DNA of 64,000 nucleotides from Rhizophagus clarus (GCA_015698045.1 BLAL01000196.1:496001-560000); one strand, 5' to 3'. Positions 1 through 12,408 are shown, numbered from the stretch's first letter. Notes: generated by a model not told the origin, from the sequence alone. A program made the numbers and translations.

Positions 1-1361
1 GGTCCACGTATTGAAATCTATTTTAGAGCGCATATTCTCGTGTTAATCAATTCACATGCAATATTGCATCATGTCAATCACATACCATCTTTGCATTACA
101 GGCTTTTGCAATTGTGCTAACTAGATATGTTTTTCCAGTTCCAGATGGCCCATAAAGCAACACACCTAATAAAACATCATTAATACGCAAAGTTATTTTG
201 AGCATATGTATACATTTTCTTGAGGAAAAATTCTTGTAGACCTTTTGGACAATCGATCTTCAACATTTGTATTAAATCTGGATATAACAATGGATAAACA
301 ACGACTTCAAAAAGTGCTTCAAAAGCCTTTTCAAGCCCAGGAACATTCCTAGTAAAATTTTCTTCTAAGGAAATACTCTGTAATGATGACGATATCTGTC
401 CAATTTCATTATCAACACAATGTACATTTTTATTTTGCGAAGTATCAACAAATGAAATTCGACTTTCGTTTGTAAAGAGCAATTCGTCGTTTGGAGGAGA
501 TGTCGTAAGAATCTAAATAATAAAACAAGAATGAATCCGACTTCGAAAATAAGAAAAGCGGCCATTTTGAATCATAAATACTTCTATTTCCAAACGACAT
601 CTTTCGTCAAAGATGATACATCCATCGCATATTAATAACCCATTTAATATGTTTCTAATGGTCTATAATTAAGTTAATTCTAAAATCGTAAAATAAATTA
701 TCACGACAGTTGCTTACCTGTGCCCTATTAGATTCCGATCCTTTCTCCCACACAAAACCTAATTCATGCAATTGTCTTCTTTCTTGATTTTGTCCTTCGA
801 AGTCATGAAGTTTAATGGAAAGCACAACTTCTTTAACATTATGCAGAGGAATTCTTAAAGTAACCAATGAGCCTAATATATAATTATGACCCGGTATAAC
901 TAAATTATTTTTCGATATCTTTGTCAAATAGAACACCCTTTTTTATAGTTCTTACATGATAAATTGTTTAAATCCGATTTATCTAATGATTTTACATTTT
1001 TACTTATGTAATTATTAGCTTGAATTATACCAGTCGGTATCAAGGCTGGCCATATACGACAGTACAAGGACTAATTTATTGCATTGCAGTAATAGTTAGC
1101 AATTGTATAAAATAACGTAAATACAAAAATAAAATTGCGTACAAATGATACAGAGTCTATTCGGACCCACTGCCCAACCAACAAATTCTTCTTTTTTATA
1201 ATATCAGCCGAAACCACACACCGTGCGGAACCTATGTCTTCGGGAGCAGGTGGTTTTAGAACTAAGTCGCGCATACTTTGTCTTACGTTAAAGTGAGTAA
1301 TCAGTAAATCAGTGATTACCGGTCGAGGTCTTTGATTCGTGCACAAAAATTTCCACTGCAT
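1..1361 (-). CDS. AAA+ ATPase of the CDC48/AFG2 type, 5' part only
   Basis: Only the first ~254 residues lie in the window; the gene runs off the left edge inside an intron (1-85). Exons read 1152-1361, 718-918, 242-512 and 86-165, all in phase. The N-terminal part has the CDC48-like N-domain pattern (ARCVVSADIIKKKNLLVGQW), followed by a linker and the start of a first AAA domain with VPGLEKAFEAL, YPLLYP and a Walker A motif GPSGTGKT interrupted upstream by an intron after DCPKG. In this family (CDC48, SPATA5/AFG2, SPATA5L1) double-ring ATPases unfold or extract proteins, AFG2 types during 60S ribosome maturation. The YPLLYP/CPKGVLLYG wording looks closest to SPATA5L1/AFG2B, but the second AAA domain would be needed to decide. 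ATG at 1361 is the first in frame. Confidence 0.75.
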
Positions 1362-1712
1362 AACAGCATCACAAGTGGGATAAATAATAATTAACTTTAT
1401 AGTGTTACTCTATTGACTTACGTTTCAAGTGAGATATTTCATTTTCTAAATAATGTTATATAGATTATATAAATCAAATTGATCCTTTTTAAATATTCTT
1501 TATTGCTAATTAAAAATGTAAAAAAAAAAATATAATAATATTACAACGAAGAAAATATGTATACCAAATAAAATGATTTGTTCGATTGGCTTTTTCTAAA
1601 ACCCAACTCTTTTTTTTTAAAAGAAAGGAATAAAAATAAAAATAAATATAACATAAAATTACAAATATAAAAAGAGTCCTTGTGTCTTCTTATAAAAATC
1701 TTTCTATATTTG
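1362..1712. other. Spacer between AAA ATPase and epsin
   Basis: A/T-rich, with a 10-nt A-run near 1520. It should hold the AAA gene promoter and the epsin 3' UTR, both on the minus strand. I see no other gene. Confidence 0.5.
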
Positions 1713-4398
1713 TTACCAATTACCAAATCCTCCAGTATTTTGATGAAAAGGTGAATTTTGTTGATTTAATCTTGCCAAATCGTTAAGTGAGGCAGGTTTA
1801 TTAACGTCAAGTGTGTTAATATTTGGTGATTGTATTTGAAAAGGATTCTTACTCGGAGGAGTACTATAACCGCCTCCCATATCACTAAGGTCAATAAGGC
1901 TATTACTAGTTGTATTAGTTGCAAAAGATGAGCTTGAAAATGGTGTTGTTGACTAAGTAGGAATGAAAAATAGATCGTTAAAAGAAGTATTTTAAAGATA
2001 TTAAATTAAATACGAAACTTTTGTTTGTTCTTGCCTGATTCACTTCTTGATTAAAGCTTGTACTGCCGAAAAATATATCAGCGCTCGAAGTGGTTGTGGT
2101 AATAGGATGACTAAAAGTGTTATAGTTGCCACCGCCGCCACCACTCCCAGATCCTCCGGCGTTAAGGAATGGATTGGCTTGATTTATAGAAATATCCCCA
2201 GTTGAATTTGATCGTCTCGGTGATGGAACGGATAAAGTATTAGCGAAGCCGGACCCCCTTTAATAAAAGAATCACAAAGTTTTAGCATTTACTATAATGT
2301 GTACGCAAAAATTAATTAATACTTACGTCGGGATACGGCGATTTCCCACATTACCGAAGGTATCCATGCCATCTCTAAAATGAAGTAAATATTAAAAGTT
2401 GAAGATAACGAATTATAATACAATTATTATGATTCTCACCCCCCACTAGCAATGAGTGAAGCCAATTTTGAATGTTTTTCGTCCTGTGGATTTTTTGTTA
2501 TCTACATTTTTTTTAAAAAATAAAGGTTAACCAATCATCATTTGTCGAATTACAATTAAACATGAAAAAAAATGAAATATACTTCTTGTGATTGAAGTAA
2601 ACTGTCGAAATTGGGCTATACAAAAAAAAGAAATATTTATATAATTTAGTATTCAAAATTAATGAGTGCATTAAAATTGGAGGTGATTATTGTGGTATAC
2701 CTACCTGTTGATTAGATGATGAGAATGAATCGAATGTTGATGTCGTCAAATTAGGTGAACTAAAATTAGATGTGGACATATTGAAAGATGAAACTCCATT
2801 TGTACCACCATATGAAGTAGTTGATCCAAAATCTGGTTTTTGCTGCGAAAAGTTTCCGAATGGATTCTTTGAACCAACGGTAGATGTTTGATAAGGATTA
2901 GTTGTTTGAGATTGTTGCATTTGATATGGGTTAGTGTTCAATGGGTTATTGTTCAAAGAGCTATAATTAATCGAGTTTTGCGAGTTATCAATCATATCGA
3001 AAGGATCAAACTGGCTATTGGACGTGCCACTATATTGGTTAAATTGGTTACTTCCAAATTGAGGTTGACCAAAGAAATCGGTTTGCTGTTGTGGAAATGG
3101 ATTATTTCCAAATCTATAAAGCGAAATTTAAAATATAAATCACAAGATAAGAGAATGTAATATAATACGAATCAAAAAAAATATAACTCACCCTGATGTG
3201 TCGATTAGCGGCTTTTCATTTTGGTCAGCTAATCTGGCCAATCGTTTTTCCTCTTCCTCTTTACTTAACCTTAATGCCTTTTCTACTTCATCTCTTTCAC
3301 TATTATTATTTAATAATTAAGTTAATATTATAATATATGTTATTATTTCTTTTTTTGGATGATAAATATACCTTTCTTTTATCCTTGCCTCATATTCTTG
3401 TGCAGATTTTTTACTCTCTTCAATTGCTCTTTGCATCTCGTTTTCATCATCTAAATAGCCAGGTTCGATTGACCTATCTAAACTTGTGTCATTTAAATGA
3501 TAATCATTGCGACCTCCCATACGTCTTCTCATTTCATCTCTATTTCGTCTTTCTTGATTAAGTCTTTCTTCATCTTGGAGAAGATTGGTAATTTCTTTGG
3601 CCTTCTGCCTTACTATTATTTAACAAAATAAATCCTTTTAGTTTTGATAATACTAATATGTGGCATTCTAAATAGATTACTCTAGCATACCGTTTGCACC
3701 CTGATCTTTACCCTCCTCATCAATATATTGAAATTCTGTTAAAGTTTTTACTACGTACAAATTTGTTTTTGCATATTTTACAACTTGTTCTGAACCTCCG
3801 TGAAGACAATAATCCAATAATGTGAGTGCCTAATTCATCAAAAGATACACAGTTATATATCACTATAAATTTCTTAGAAATTCGAATAATTTTATTAACT
3901 CACTTTGAAAACATGTCTCCAATTTTTACCATGATCGTTTAATCTTTTGTCAATCATTTCCATAATTTCTAAAAATTCATTACTTATTAAAAGATTTTTT
4001 TTAGAACACATTTTTATGATTATATTATACGAAAAAAAAAGAAAAACAATCAACATATTAACATAGTATATAACTTACTGATTGTATGTTGCTTTAGCAA
4101 TCTCATTCATTAAAGTACCGCTTGGGCCCCATGGGTCATTAGAGGTAGCAGATCGGACTTTTGCCTGAATATCTGAATATCCTTTTGTATAATTTTTTCT
4201 GTGATAAGAAAAATTTACGAGTATATATATAATTAACAGATAGAAATAATAATAAGGTTACAGTAAAAAATAGCTTTTTTAAATCAAATAGCAGATGCCG
4301 ACAAAAGAATCATTTATTGGTAGAAAATATTGGAAAACATTTAGAACGATATATACTTACATTGTACGGGCAGTAGCTTTCACCACATATTTCGACAT
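1713..4398 (-). CDS. Epsin-type endocytic adaptor (ENTH + 2 UIM + NPF)
   Basis: Clathrin adaptor that binds phosphoinositides, ubiquitinated cargo and clathrin at the plasma membrane or endosomes. The first exon encodes MSKYVVKATARTM; the next gives the ENTH signature (NYTKGYSDIQAKVRSATSND, then DPWGPSGTLMNEIAKATYN). The ENTH fold continues through NWRHVFKALTLLDYCLHGG to KEITNLLQDEERL. Two ubiquitin-interacting motifs follow (around DENEMQRAIEESKK near 3420, and DEVEKALRLSKEEEE near 3290). The C-terminal half is low-complexity N/Q/S/G with several NPF motifs (EH-domain binding), an FDPFDM (AP-2 type DPF) and a clathrin-box-like LIDLSD near 1890. It ends GGFGNW. About ten exons. Which yeast paralogue (Ent1/2 versus Ent3/5) it matches was not decided; UIM plus NPF favours Ent1/2. 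Confidence 0.9.
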
Positions 4399-5226
4399 TG
4401 TAAATTATTGTAAATTTGTATTTTGAACGATCGATTTATCTTTTATTAAGCGTATAAATACGTCTTCACAATGAGAAATTTATTTGAGATAAGCGAAAAA
4501 TGGCTATTGAACGATCAAGATATGTGCACGCGAAGTCTTTTATTTATTTATTTAATGAAAAGTGTGTCTTTTGAACAAGGAATTTATATGAACGAACCAT
4601 TGGTATTTTGTTTTCATTTATAGTATTTACAAGGTAACATCGTTGGCTGAGGTGGCCACGTTGGTCACGTTGTTAGAATATAAAGTCCTTGGCTGTGTAA
4701 CAGAAGATTTCTATGCATTAAATGTTTAAAATGCACTACTTATTATCCGGACGAGAACGAGAATATAATATATACATTTTGACACTCTATATATCGATTT
4801 ATCGGACGACCTGGAAAAATTCCGATTTTTATTTTGATAAAAATTTTACTAATTATAGTAAGAAATATATGACTGCCCACGTCTTAATGCAGGCTGATCT
4901 AAACGGACAAATACTATTGCGGGTAAAGTGTTGTCTGATTCGTAAAAAACGTGACTCACCAGCCACCATATATGGTAAATATATGTCCCCTTGCTATACA
5001 TATAGAATTTGCTATTTGTCAAACCTTTTGGTATTATCTACTTATTGTGTGACATTGACGGGCCTATAAAATTATTTTTAACTCCAAACGTGTATAATTG
5101 GCGCAGTGGATTACTCACAAATCATTGCCATGAAGGTTGAAAACATTTTAGCCTAAAAAGATTTTATTTAATCAGATACTAAACGGAAAAAATAAAAAAG
5201 AAAATTATATTATAAATATTCGTTTT
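4399..5226. other. Spacer between epsin and Pol gamma
   Basis: About 830 bp holding the epsin promoter and the Pol gamma 3' flank. There is a 115-codon plus-strand ORF at 4722-5069, but it has no recognisable domain and no splice or codon support, so I do not call it. No RNA gene seen. Confidence 0.45.
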
Positions 5227-8200
5227 TCATTTATTGTTGGCTTCTGATGTTTCAATATATGGCTCAAATACTCGCTTCTTTTTGCTTAGCATGTGATTTG
5301 TATACATTTTTATATTTTGTTCTAGCAAATTTGATTCTTCACATAGTTTTTTTATTTCTTCCGTAGATGACACGGATTGAACTTTAAGAAATAATTTATC
5401 ATCTTTTGGTCGATATGGTTTCCATAAAAATGATTCATAAGGTCCCAAATCTTTTACAAAATCAGGTTCTGATAATTCATCATGTAAACTTGAATCATTA
5501 CGTCGTAACGTCCTTTGATATTTTAAAATCTCTTGAATCGAAACACGGGTTCCCGGATCAATTTCAATTTGATGTGAAATTGTGTTGCATTTCATATCAA
5601 CCTCTTTACGATATACATGATCTATATCTATCCCCGAAAAAAACGCAGTAGTCTGATGTATTGGAATGAAATAACATTAAAATAAAATGTTAATAAATTA
5701 ATTACTTAAAAGACATACCAGAGGAAGGTCTTCAATGCCCAACATATGACTAAACATTGCTCTAGTCCAAAGATTACTGATCTGAAGTGCCAATGCAGCA
5801 CGATATGCGTCATCTTCTTTTACAAGATAACGTACGTCATCGTGAACAGATAACATGAAACGTGCATTTATATTATATTTTTTAATCAAATATTTCATCG
5901 ACACCAAAAGTAAATGAAGATAATCTACGCCCGATGATTGGACAACCCAATTAACACGTGAGGTCATATAACTTTGATCAGCATTTGCAGGTTTCAATGC
6001 ATTAGTTATCCCGCATCTCAATATTGGAGTTAAAGGTTCTGACGACGTCGCAATTTCTTCCAAACGATTCACTAAGTATGTCTCGCTACCACCAAACCAG
6101 AAACCGTGTCCGTTAATATTTGAACTATAATATCTTCGGCCTTTCGTTTTTTTGAATAAGTTTTCCACTCTCTCTTTGGCTTCTTCCATATTTATATTAG
6201 TAAAGGACTTTTCAAGCATTTCCAAGACTGTTTTTATACCAGCTCCATATAATCTACTGTAATTAAAAACTTTAGCATCATCGCGTGATATTCCCAAAAT
6301 TTTAGCCGTTCTGGAGTGTAAATCTGTACCATCAGATTTGCTACCTTGAAGCATCATTAACCCCAACCCAGTAGCACCATGAAATCCAAATTCTGCATCA
6401 CTTATCAAACTTGATATCCACATTTCTTGTGAATCAACATCTGCTCCTACTATTTTATATCCTTTAGGTGCCTTAATCATAGATTTTTGTTCAGAACCGA
6501 TTAAATATTCTCTGGGATTTGTTGCAGTAGTCCAAGTATTTTCAACAACACGACGTGTAATTGTTCCCATTACTATAGTCTTTGGTAGAATTATTCCGAT
6601 GTTTTCCTCATCATTCATATCAAACCCAAAATTATAAATCCCACAGTCACCAGAATAAATTAGCAATTGAGAATGAATTCTATCCCGAATAGACATCCAG
6701 TAAGTACAAGCTGCATGAAATTTTAGAATTTCCTCAGCTTCTTTGCAATCAGATTTCAACATACCATTTTCAAAATCACAAATATATTTTTTAGCAAGTG
6801 GAGTACCACAACGATTTGTCTTTCCATTTTTATTCGGTATACAATAATAAGATCCATTTTTATCTTCTAAAAAGTGAGGTTCATAGTAAATATGTTCTGG
6901 TTGTGTAGGAAATTCGCACAAAACAGAATTTGCTATAAAGTGTTTGTCTTTAATTGGAACACGATACATCCATCCATATTGTTTTGAATAATAAACAGGA
7001 TAATTTAACCATTTCAATTTTAATAAGATCGGTGCAATTTGACTTAAAGCAGTCACTCGAACCTTATTTGTTTTCTTGTTATAAATTTTATTATACCACT
7101 CTGGATGATTATTACTATTAATCCTCCAATCCAATTGTTTCAGCCATTGATCGTCTATTTCATGATTCTTTTCTTTCAAGATTTTATCGGCTAATTTCCC
7201 TAAAGTTGATTCAATTGATTCATTTAAAGATTTATATGTCGTTTCAGAATTAATTATAAACTTTCCCCAATCTTTATTTGTCGTTAAAAACATACTTCCC
7301 ATTTGAACCACTCCTGCAAATGATACCGGATGTGGACAAACATCTGTAAACATCGGAAATAATTTTTGAAAAACATGATGTACTACTTCTACGTTACTTG
7401 CACAAGAAGCAATGGCTTGTTGTAAATTTTTTGTATCTTGAAGTTCTTTGAAATTCCCCTTATCAAATACATCACGTTCTGGTTTGTTTAAACATTGATT
7501 ACAATAGAATTCATATACTTTATATAAGCCATTAACTGATGAGACATCATAAATTTTTCGAAATTTTTCTTCTTGTAATAAATATTGTTTGTCACTGTTT
7601 TTATAAGCCTTATTGTATTTATTCCAATCACTTTTCAACCGAGAACAGATACCGCTAACTGCGATATGCAAAGATTGCGTGTCTAAAAAACTAATGTTTG
7701 AATCAATATAATGATATTCCTCTTTAATTCTTGTCCGATCAATTCCAATATTATGTCCAACAATTAACCTATTTCTTTTAAGGTTTCCCATTGGAACTAA
7801 ATATTTCGATTCACAATCAATTTCATTATCATTACTTAATAATCGCGGTGATATCCAAGAATACCACGCAGTCGGAGAAGCCGCGCAAGCTATTAATGGG
7901 TATTTGTATTCATCGAATGTTTTAGTACTAAAACATAAGATATTTTCATTTGGAAAATCTACAGCTTTAGGAAGTTTTCCTTTTTCATAACGCGTCCAAC
8001 CCGGAAGCAATATCCAGTTTGTCTGGAATGGCATTGTTGGTAAATTTGTTCCTACTAAACACATTGCCAAGTCACGGATTGGACGTGCCTGTTCTTCTCC
8101 AATTCTCCAAAAATGTTCTGATATTGTCTTTCCGCACAATTTCGGCAATTCGAACTGATTAATATTAGGTACAGTATCGGCTTTTTTATTATAAAATCCT

Positions 8201-8965
8201 TGTTTTTTTAAATGTCCCATTGATATTTCTACAAGACTTTTTTGTGGAACAGGACGAGTTGAACGATTAAAAACTTGTTTGTAAAGCCAATCTGGAAGCA
8301 TATGCACCCCCGCTTCATTGATAACTCCTAATTATAAAAAAAAATGATGTTATAATAACAAACCTTTTGTAATTAAAATTTATTTCTCTTTTCTTATTCT
8401 AAAGGATGTCATTTGAATCAAATCATGATATTATCTACACGATAAACTGAATAAATCCATGTTCAACCCAGTATAACGTAAATAATGCAAATAAGATAAT
8501 TTATGGGTGTTGGTTTGAATAATTTATGTGCTTACTCTTGCTTTGTTCTTCTTCTTTCGGCTTTACTCGATTTATTTCTATTTTCAAATTATCTTCGAGA
8601 ATATGATTTTCTTTTTCTTTTACAAATTGTTTGAAATATCTTTTCAAAGCCTGTCCCGACAATTTATTACTGTTTGACGCGTCATTTTGTGGTACACTGA
8701 CAAAAAAATTACTCCAAGTGTTCAATTTATCCGTTTGAGACAGAATACTATTGATATTTTTGTCTGTAATTTGCGTGCTTTGTCCTTGAATATCAGAGTT
8801 AGTTTTAGAAGTTCGTTGTATATCATTACCTACATATCGCAAAGATATTACTGGTCTATAAACGTACAAAGATTTAGTTAATTTGAGTTGACGCGTTTTT
8901 GACAGCATTATAAGGATATCAACGAGAAATTTTTTTTTTAAATCTCTTGTTATGACAGCACGCAT
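5227..8965 (-). CDS. MIP1: Mitochondrial DNA polymerase gamma, proofreading site degenerate
   Basis: Family A polymerase that replicates mitochondrial DNA. Exons 8536-8965, 5719-8327 and 5227-5652 give 1154 residues. The N-terminus is basic and rich in S/T/L, as expected for a mitochondrial presequence; ATG 8965 is the first in frame, ATG 8908 is also plausible. Polymerase motif A (GADVDSQEMW, ~771-780), motif B (RDDAKVFNYSRLYGAG) and motif C (SVHDDVRYL, ~970-978) are present, followed by the conserved AFFSGIDID tail across the last intron. The exonuclease domain is recognisable (SPTAWYSW, GHNIGIDRTRI, CPHPVSFAGV) but its catalytic residues are largely replaced: Exo I D and E are S277 and K279, Exo III Y and D are S451 and N455; only Exo II D340 remains. 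Numbering is from this model. Confidence 0.95.
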
Positions 8966-9791
8966 GTGATCACGTCTAATTGGGTGAATCGACAATCATC
9001 ATATCAGATACAATTTAAATTCATAAATTTCTAGGATCAAACACCCAAGGTTTTCACATTTTTTTTTATAGGACGTGTATTGTCAATACAAGACATTTAT
9101 ATTCTTGACAATATCCCTTTTATGAATATTATTTCTGAAGTATTAGTTACAATTCGCTTAATTCCTTGTCTTTAATAAATTTTTTATCGTAAATATTTTT
9201 ATTGTGTAATTTCGATCTAGCTTTTCTAAATTCGCACATTTCCGGTTTTTCTCTGGTAAAATAATAAATATATGTACTTATTAAAAAAAACGAGAATAAA
9301 TTGATGTATTAATTTACCTAAAAATAGCAATCTGCCCCACTAACTAGTCAATTACTTGTTAAGGGATATAGGAAAATCCAACCAGGTTAATAATTTATGA
9401 TGAGCAAATTCTTTATGTAACATTATCCATAAAAGGATAAAATAATTAAAAGAAAGAAAATCATATAATAATAAAATTAGAATTATGTGTTTAAGTTTAA
9501 TAACAAATTACTAATATTTTATGCCATAATTAAGCATCTCGATCACGTTCAACATTTCAAGTAAAAAAGCATATAAAAAATTGTTAAAATTCTAAAATGT
9601 CACTAGTGTTTGCATTTATGATTGATTGTTTTACGATGATCTAAAGATTTTGTGTCGTTAATCGCCTTCCAAACTAATTATGCAAGTGTCCGCCAAAATA
9701 TGCCGAGTTGCAATTAACAATTGAATTTTTTTTTTATTAATATAAAGAAATAAATACTTTTTGGTGTATTTTCTCTTCCCCTTGGCTAAGT
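8966..9791. other. Divergent intergenic region, Pol gamma / orphan gene
   Basis: About 825 bp of A/T-rich DNA carrying the two divergent 5' regions. A TATAAA lies close to the right-hand gene (see separate entry). Nothing else recognised. Confidence 0.5.
9741..9746 (+). promoter_or_regulatory. Possible TATA box of the orphan gene
   Basis: TATAAA preceded by a T-run and lying 45 bp before ATG 9792. Plausible only by position; A/T-rich DNA makes chance matches common. Confidence 0.3.
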
Positions 9792-10565
9792 ATGTCGGTC
9801 ATAGTATCATCATCTTGTACTGATAATGGGTCGGTCTCTCGTCTTTCGAATGGTCTTCAAGATGCTAGTATTGTTGGTTCTTCTTCAAAAACACTTTTAT
9901 CTAATATAGAACAAGGGAGGAGAAATACAACAAATTCTTTTCGTTCTTCTTCGGCCTGGATAGACAATAACAGAGAGTGGGATACTTTTTTTCAACAGAG
10001 TGTTGTTCATGGTAACGAGAATCAAGAGTTTCCTAATTTTTTTATGTCTGAAGATGAGGAGGAAGAAGAATATCGACAAGAATGGAGTGATGAACATTTT
10101 ACTCAGTTGTACGTTCAACAACAACACAGTTTAAATTTAGACAAATTACATACTAGAAAGCGTCAACATTCTTCGCAAAATTCTTTCGTCCAAGAATTTT
10201 TACAAAATTCAAATGACACAAATCAAAAAATAACGAATACTTTTTACACGAATCATTGCGACTTGTTTCAAGCACAGCTTTACCTCATTGATCACCTTCT
10301 GTCCGCTATCTTAACATGTCCGATTACAACAACTCGTAGGCCGTCATCAACGGCTGAATGGAATTGGGACAGACTGTTTTCACCAGCACGTTGGTATGAT
10401 AAAGGAGATGTTGAAGATCATGAAGATAACGATATATTACAAAACGAATATCTTAAACGTGTCGCTATTGAAAGACTGCAATTGTTGATGGGACATATAA
10501 TTAATACTGATGATGATAAACGAAAAGAAGGATGGGAATGGGAATGGGAATTTTATAATTCTTAA
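9792..10565 (+). CDS. Orphan acidic protein, 257 residues, single exon
   Basis: Not recognised. The N-terminal ~60 residues are Ser-rich. A strongly acidic stretch (SEDEEEEEYRQEWSDE) lies near residues 80-95. The middle is N/Q-rich. A mildly hydrophobic helix-like segment follows (LYLIDHLLSAILTC, ~164-177). The C-terminus is rich in W and acidic residues with repeated WEWEWE. No signal peptide, zinc motif or known domain is visible. The uninterrupted frame, ATG start and a possible TATA 45 bp upstream support a real gene. It is divergent from Pol gamma and tail-to-tail with COQ2 (258 bp apart). An intrinsically disordered regulatory protein is one guess; no function is claimed. Confidence 0.6.
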   Translation: MSVIVSSSCTDNGSVSRLSNGLQDASIVGSSSKTLLSNIEQGRRNTTNSFRSSSAWIDNNREWDTFFQQSVVHGNENQEFPNFFMSEDEEEEEYRQEWSDEHFTQLYVQQQHSLNLDKLHTRKRQHSSQNSFVQEFLQNSNDTNQKITNTFYTNHCDLFQAQLYLIDHLLSAILTCPITTTRRPSSTAEWNWDRLFSPARWYDKGDVEDHEDNDILQNEYLKRVAIERLQLLMGHIINTDDDKRKEGWEWEWEFYNS

Positions 10566-10823
10566 ATTCTTAGGAAGAAATATTAATTATCGATGATTGT
10601 TGTTTTTAAACCAAGAAAAATTTCTTTTTTTTTTATTTTATACGTAATGTAATATTAAATAGAAGAATCAGATAAATTCTAGCCAAAATTTCTAGTTCTA
10701 TTTTTCTCCTTTCGAAGTACTTTTGTAAATAAATTAAATAAACATTCATTTTCATTTTCATTCATTTTTTTTTTCGTTATTTAATAAAATTTTAAATTAT
10801 TTATTAAATTAATATCTATTGAA

Positions 10824-12271
10824 TTATTTGTTTAAATTTTGCCATGCGATATCAGTCACAATCCCAGAAAGTATTATAGCTCCAGTCCATTTATTACTAC
10901 GAAATTTTCGGCCACATTCAACCACATCATCAATGTTGACAGTCCAAAGCTGCCAAGCAAGATGCGATCCGGCACCCATCACCGAAATAAAATAATATGG
11001 CCAGTCGTTTTCGTTCATATATCCAGCTAAAACAAGACAAGATAACATCGAACCTGAAAAAAACGTGAGCCAATATCGTGTCCTATCTCCAAAAAGAATA
11101 GCGGTTGACTTTACACCAACTATAGAATCAAATTTCTTGTCCTGTATATAGGATTATTGTCTTAAAAAAAATATACATGTGTACACATGAGAAAAGTTTT
11201 TTTATTACCTGATGAGCATATATGGTATCATATATTAACGTCCAGCACACACCCGCTGTGTATAAAGGAAGCGTGACAGTCCACTCACTACTACCGATCA
11301 TTGCAGGCCATCCCAACAAAGCTCCCCAATTAAAAGCAAGCCCTAATAATCATTACGTAATATGCAATTAAATGACAATTATCATAGAAATATATTGTTA
11401 TTTCTTAGTTTCATACCTAAGTACAATTGTGGCCAAAATGTCACGCGTTTCATAAACGGATATATTGTCACTATACTTAGAGAAGTTGCTCCTAGAAAAA
11501 TACTACGAAAAATAAATGATTTCATAATTACTCTAAACAAAAGTTTAACAATCATTCCTTACCTATACCAATTCAATTGAGTTAGTACAGCTAATCCCGC
11601 CGATAATTGTAAACTTAAGAAACTTAATGCTTGGAAGGGAGTTATAGACCCCGAAGCAAGAGGTCGATTGGCTGTTCGTTCAATTTTACTGTCAATTTTT
11701 CTATCCCACATATCGTTTATCGTACACCCTGCTCCCCTCATTATAAAAGCTCCAACACCAAATAATGACAGCATATACACCGACTGAGAAATTGGCAAAT
11801 GAGCATGATATGTTGCCATGGTGATACTCCATGCTATTTAAAATTCTTCGTCAATAAATTGGATAATTCAGAAACGAATCGGTATCATATTTGAACTTAA
11901 CTGCATGGGAAATATAAAAGCCATGTTCCTATAGGTTTGTCTAAACGAGCTAAAAGTGCATATGGGACAAGTTTTGAGGGAAGATAAGTATAAATCCAAG
12001 ATGTTTTAGTTTCCTTATATTTTTTTTCATTTGTCGAAAGCTTGTTAACATTATTATTAATGTTTGAAGCAAAACGATATATATTAGTGTTTATTTGAGG
12101 TCGATTAAAATTATTAACTAAAAAAATTTGTTGAACTTTACTATTTTGCTTTATTCTTAAATTACGAGAAAATCTAGACATAAATAATGAATTGTTCAGA
12201 CGCATTATACGCATCACACGCGTCACACGCGTTTGCATTTTATTTAGTTGTAAACCACGCAAAACTATCAT
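10824..12271 (-). CDS. COQ2: 4-hydroxybenzoate polyprenyltransferase (COQ2)
   Basis: Inner mitochondrial membrane UbiA-family prenyltransferase that joins the polyprenyl tail to 4-hydroxybenzoate in ubiquinone synthesis. Five exons (11902-12271, 11563-11833, 11417-11502, 11209-11342, 10824-11141) sum to 392 residues. The long N-terminus is basic (R/N/S, almost no acid in the first 60), fitting a mitochondrial presequence. The first Asp-rich motif is NDMWDRKID after MRGAGCTI; the second is DTIYAHQDKKFD. Other family strings: [47 protein letters not shown]. The hydrophobic segments match the multi-pass fold. Head-to-head with GCP4, with only 137 bp between the two ATGs. Confidence 0.95.
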
Positions 12272-12408
12272 TTTAACGTTCGAAAATTAAGAAACTAGTC
12301 CAATAAAAAGGACGAATTTGTCATTTCACTGGCTGATTGTTTTACACTGTCGTACAAGATACTATTATCTTCCTCGTTAATCGCATAATTTGAATTTGAA
12401 GTCAAAAA
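12272..12408. promoter_or_regulatory. Shared 137-bp promoter of COQ2 and GCP4
   Basis: The whole space between two divergent ATGs. It contains a CCAAT at 12300-12304 and no clear TATA box. Both promoters must lie here or within the neighbouring 5' exons. Shared regulation is inference. Confidence 0.5.

Noticed and set aside
4722-5069. 115-codon plus-strand ORF
   Set aside because: No domain, low-complexity composition, in the epsin promoter region and without splice or promoter support.
5640-5719. Frameshift at the last intron of Pol gamma
   Set aside because: Counting the T7 run correctly gives an in-phase junction and the conserved AFFSGIDID.
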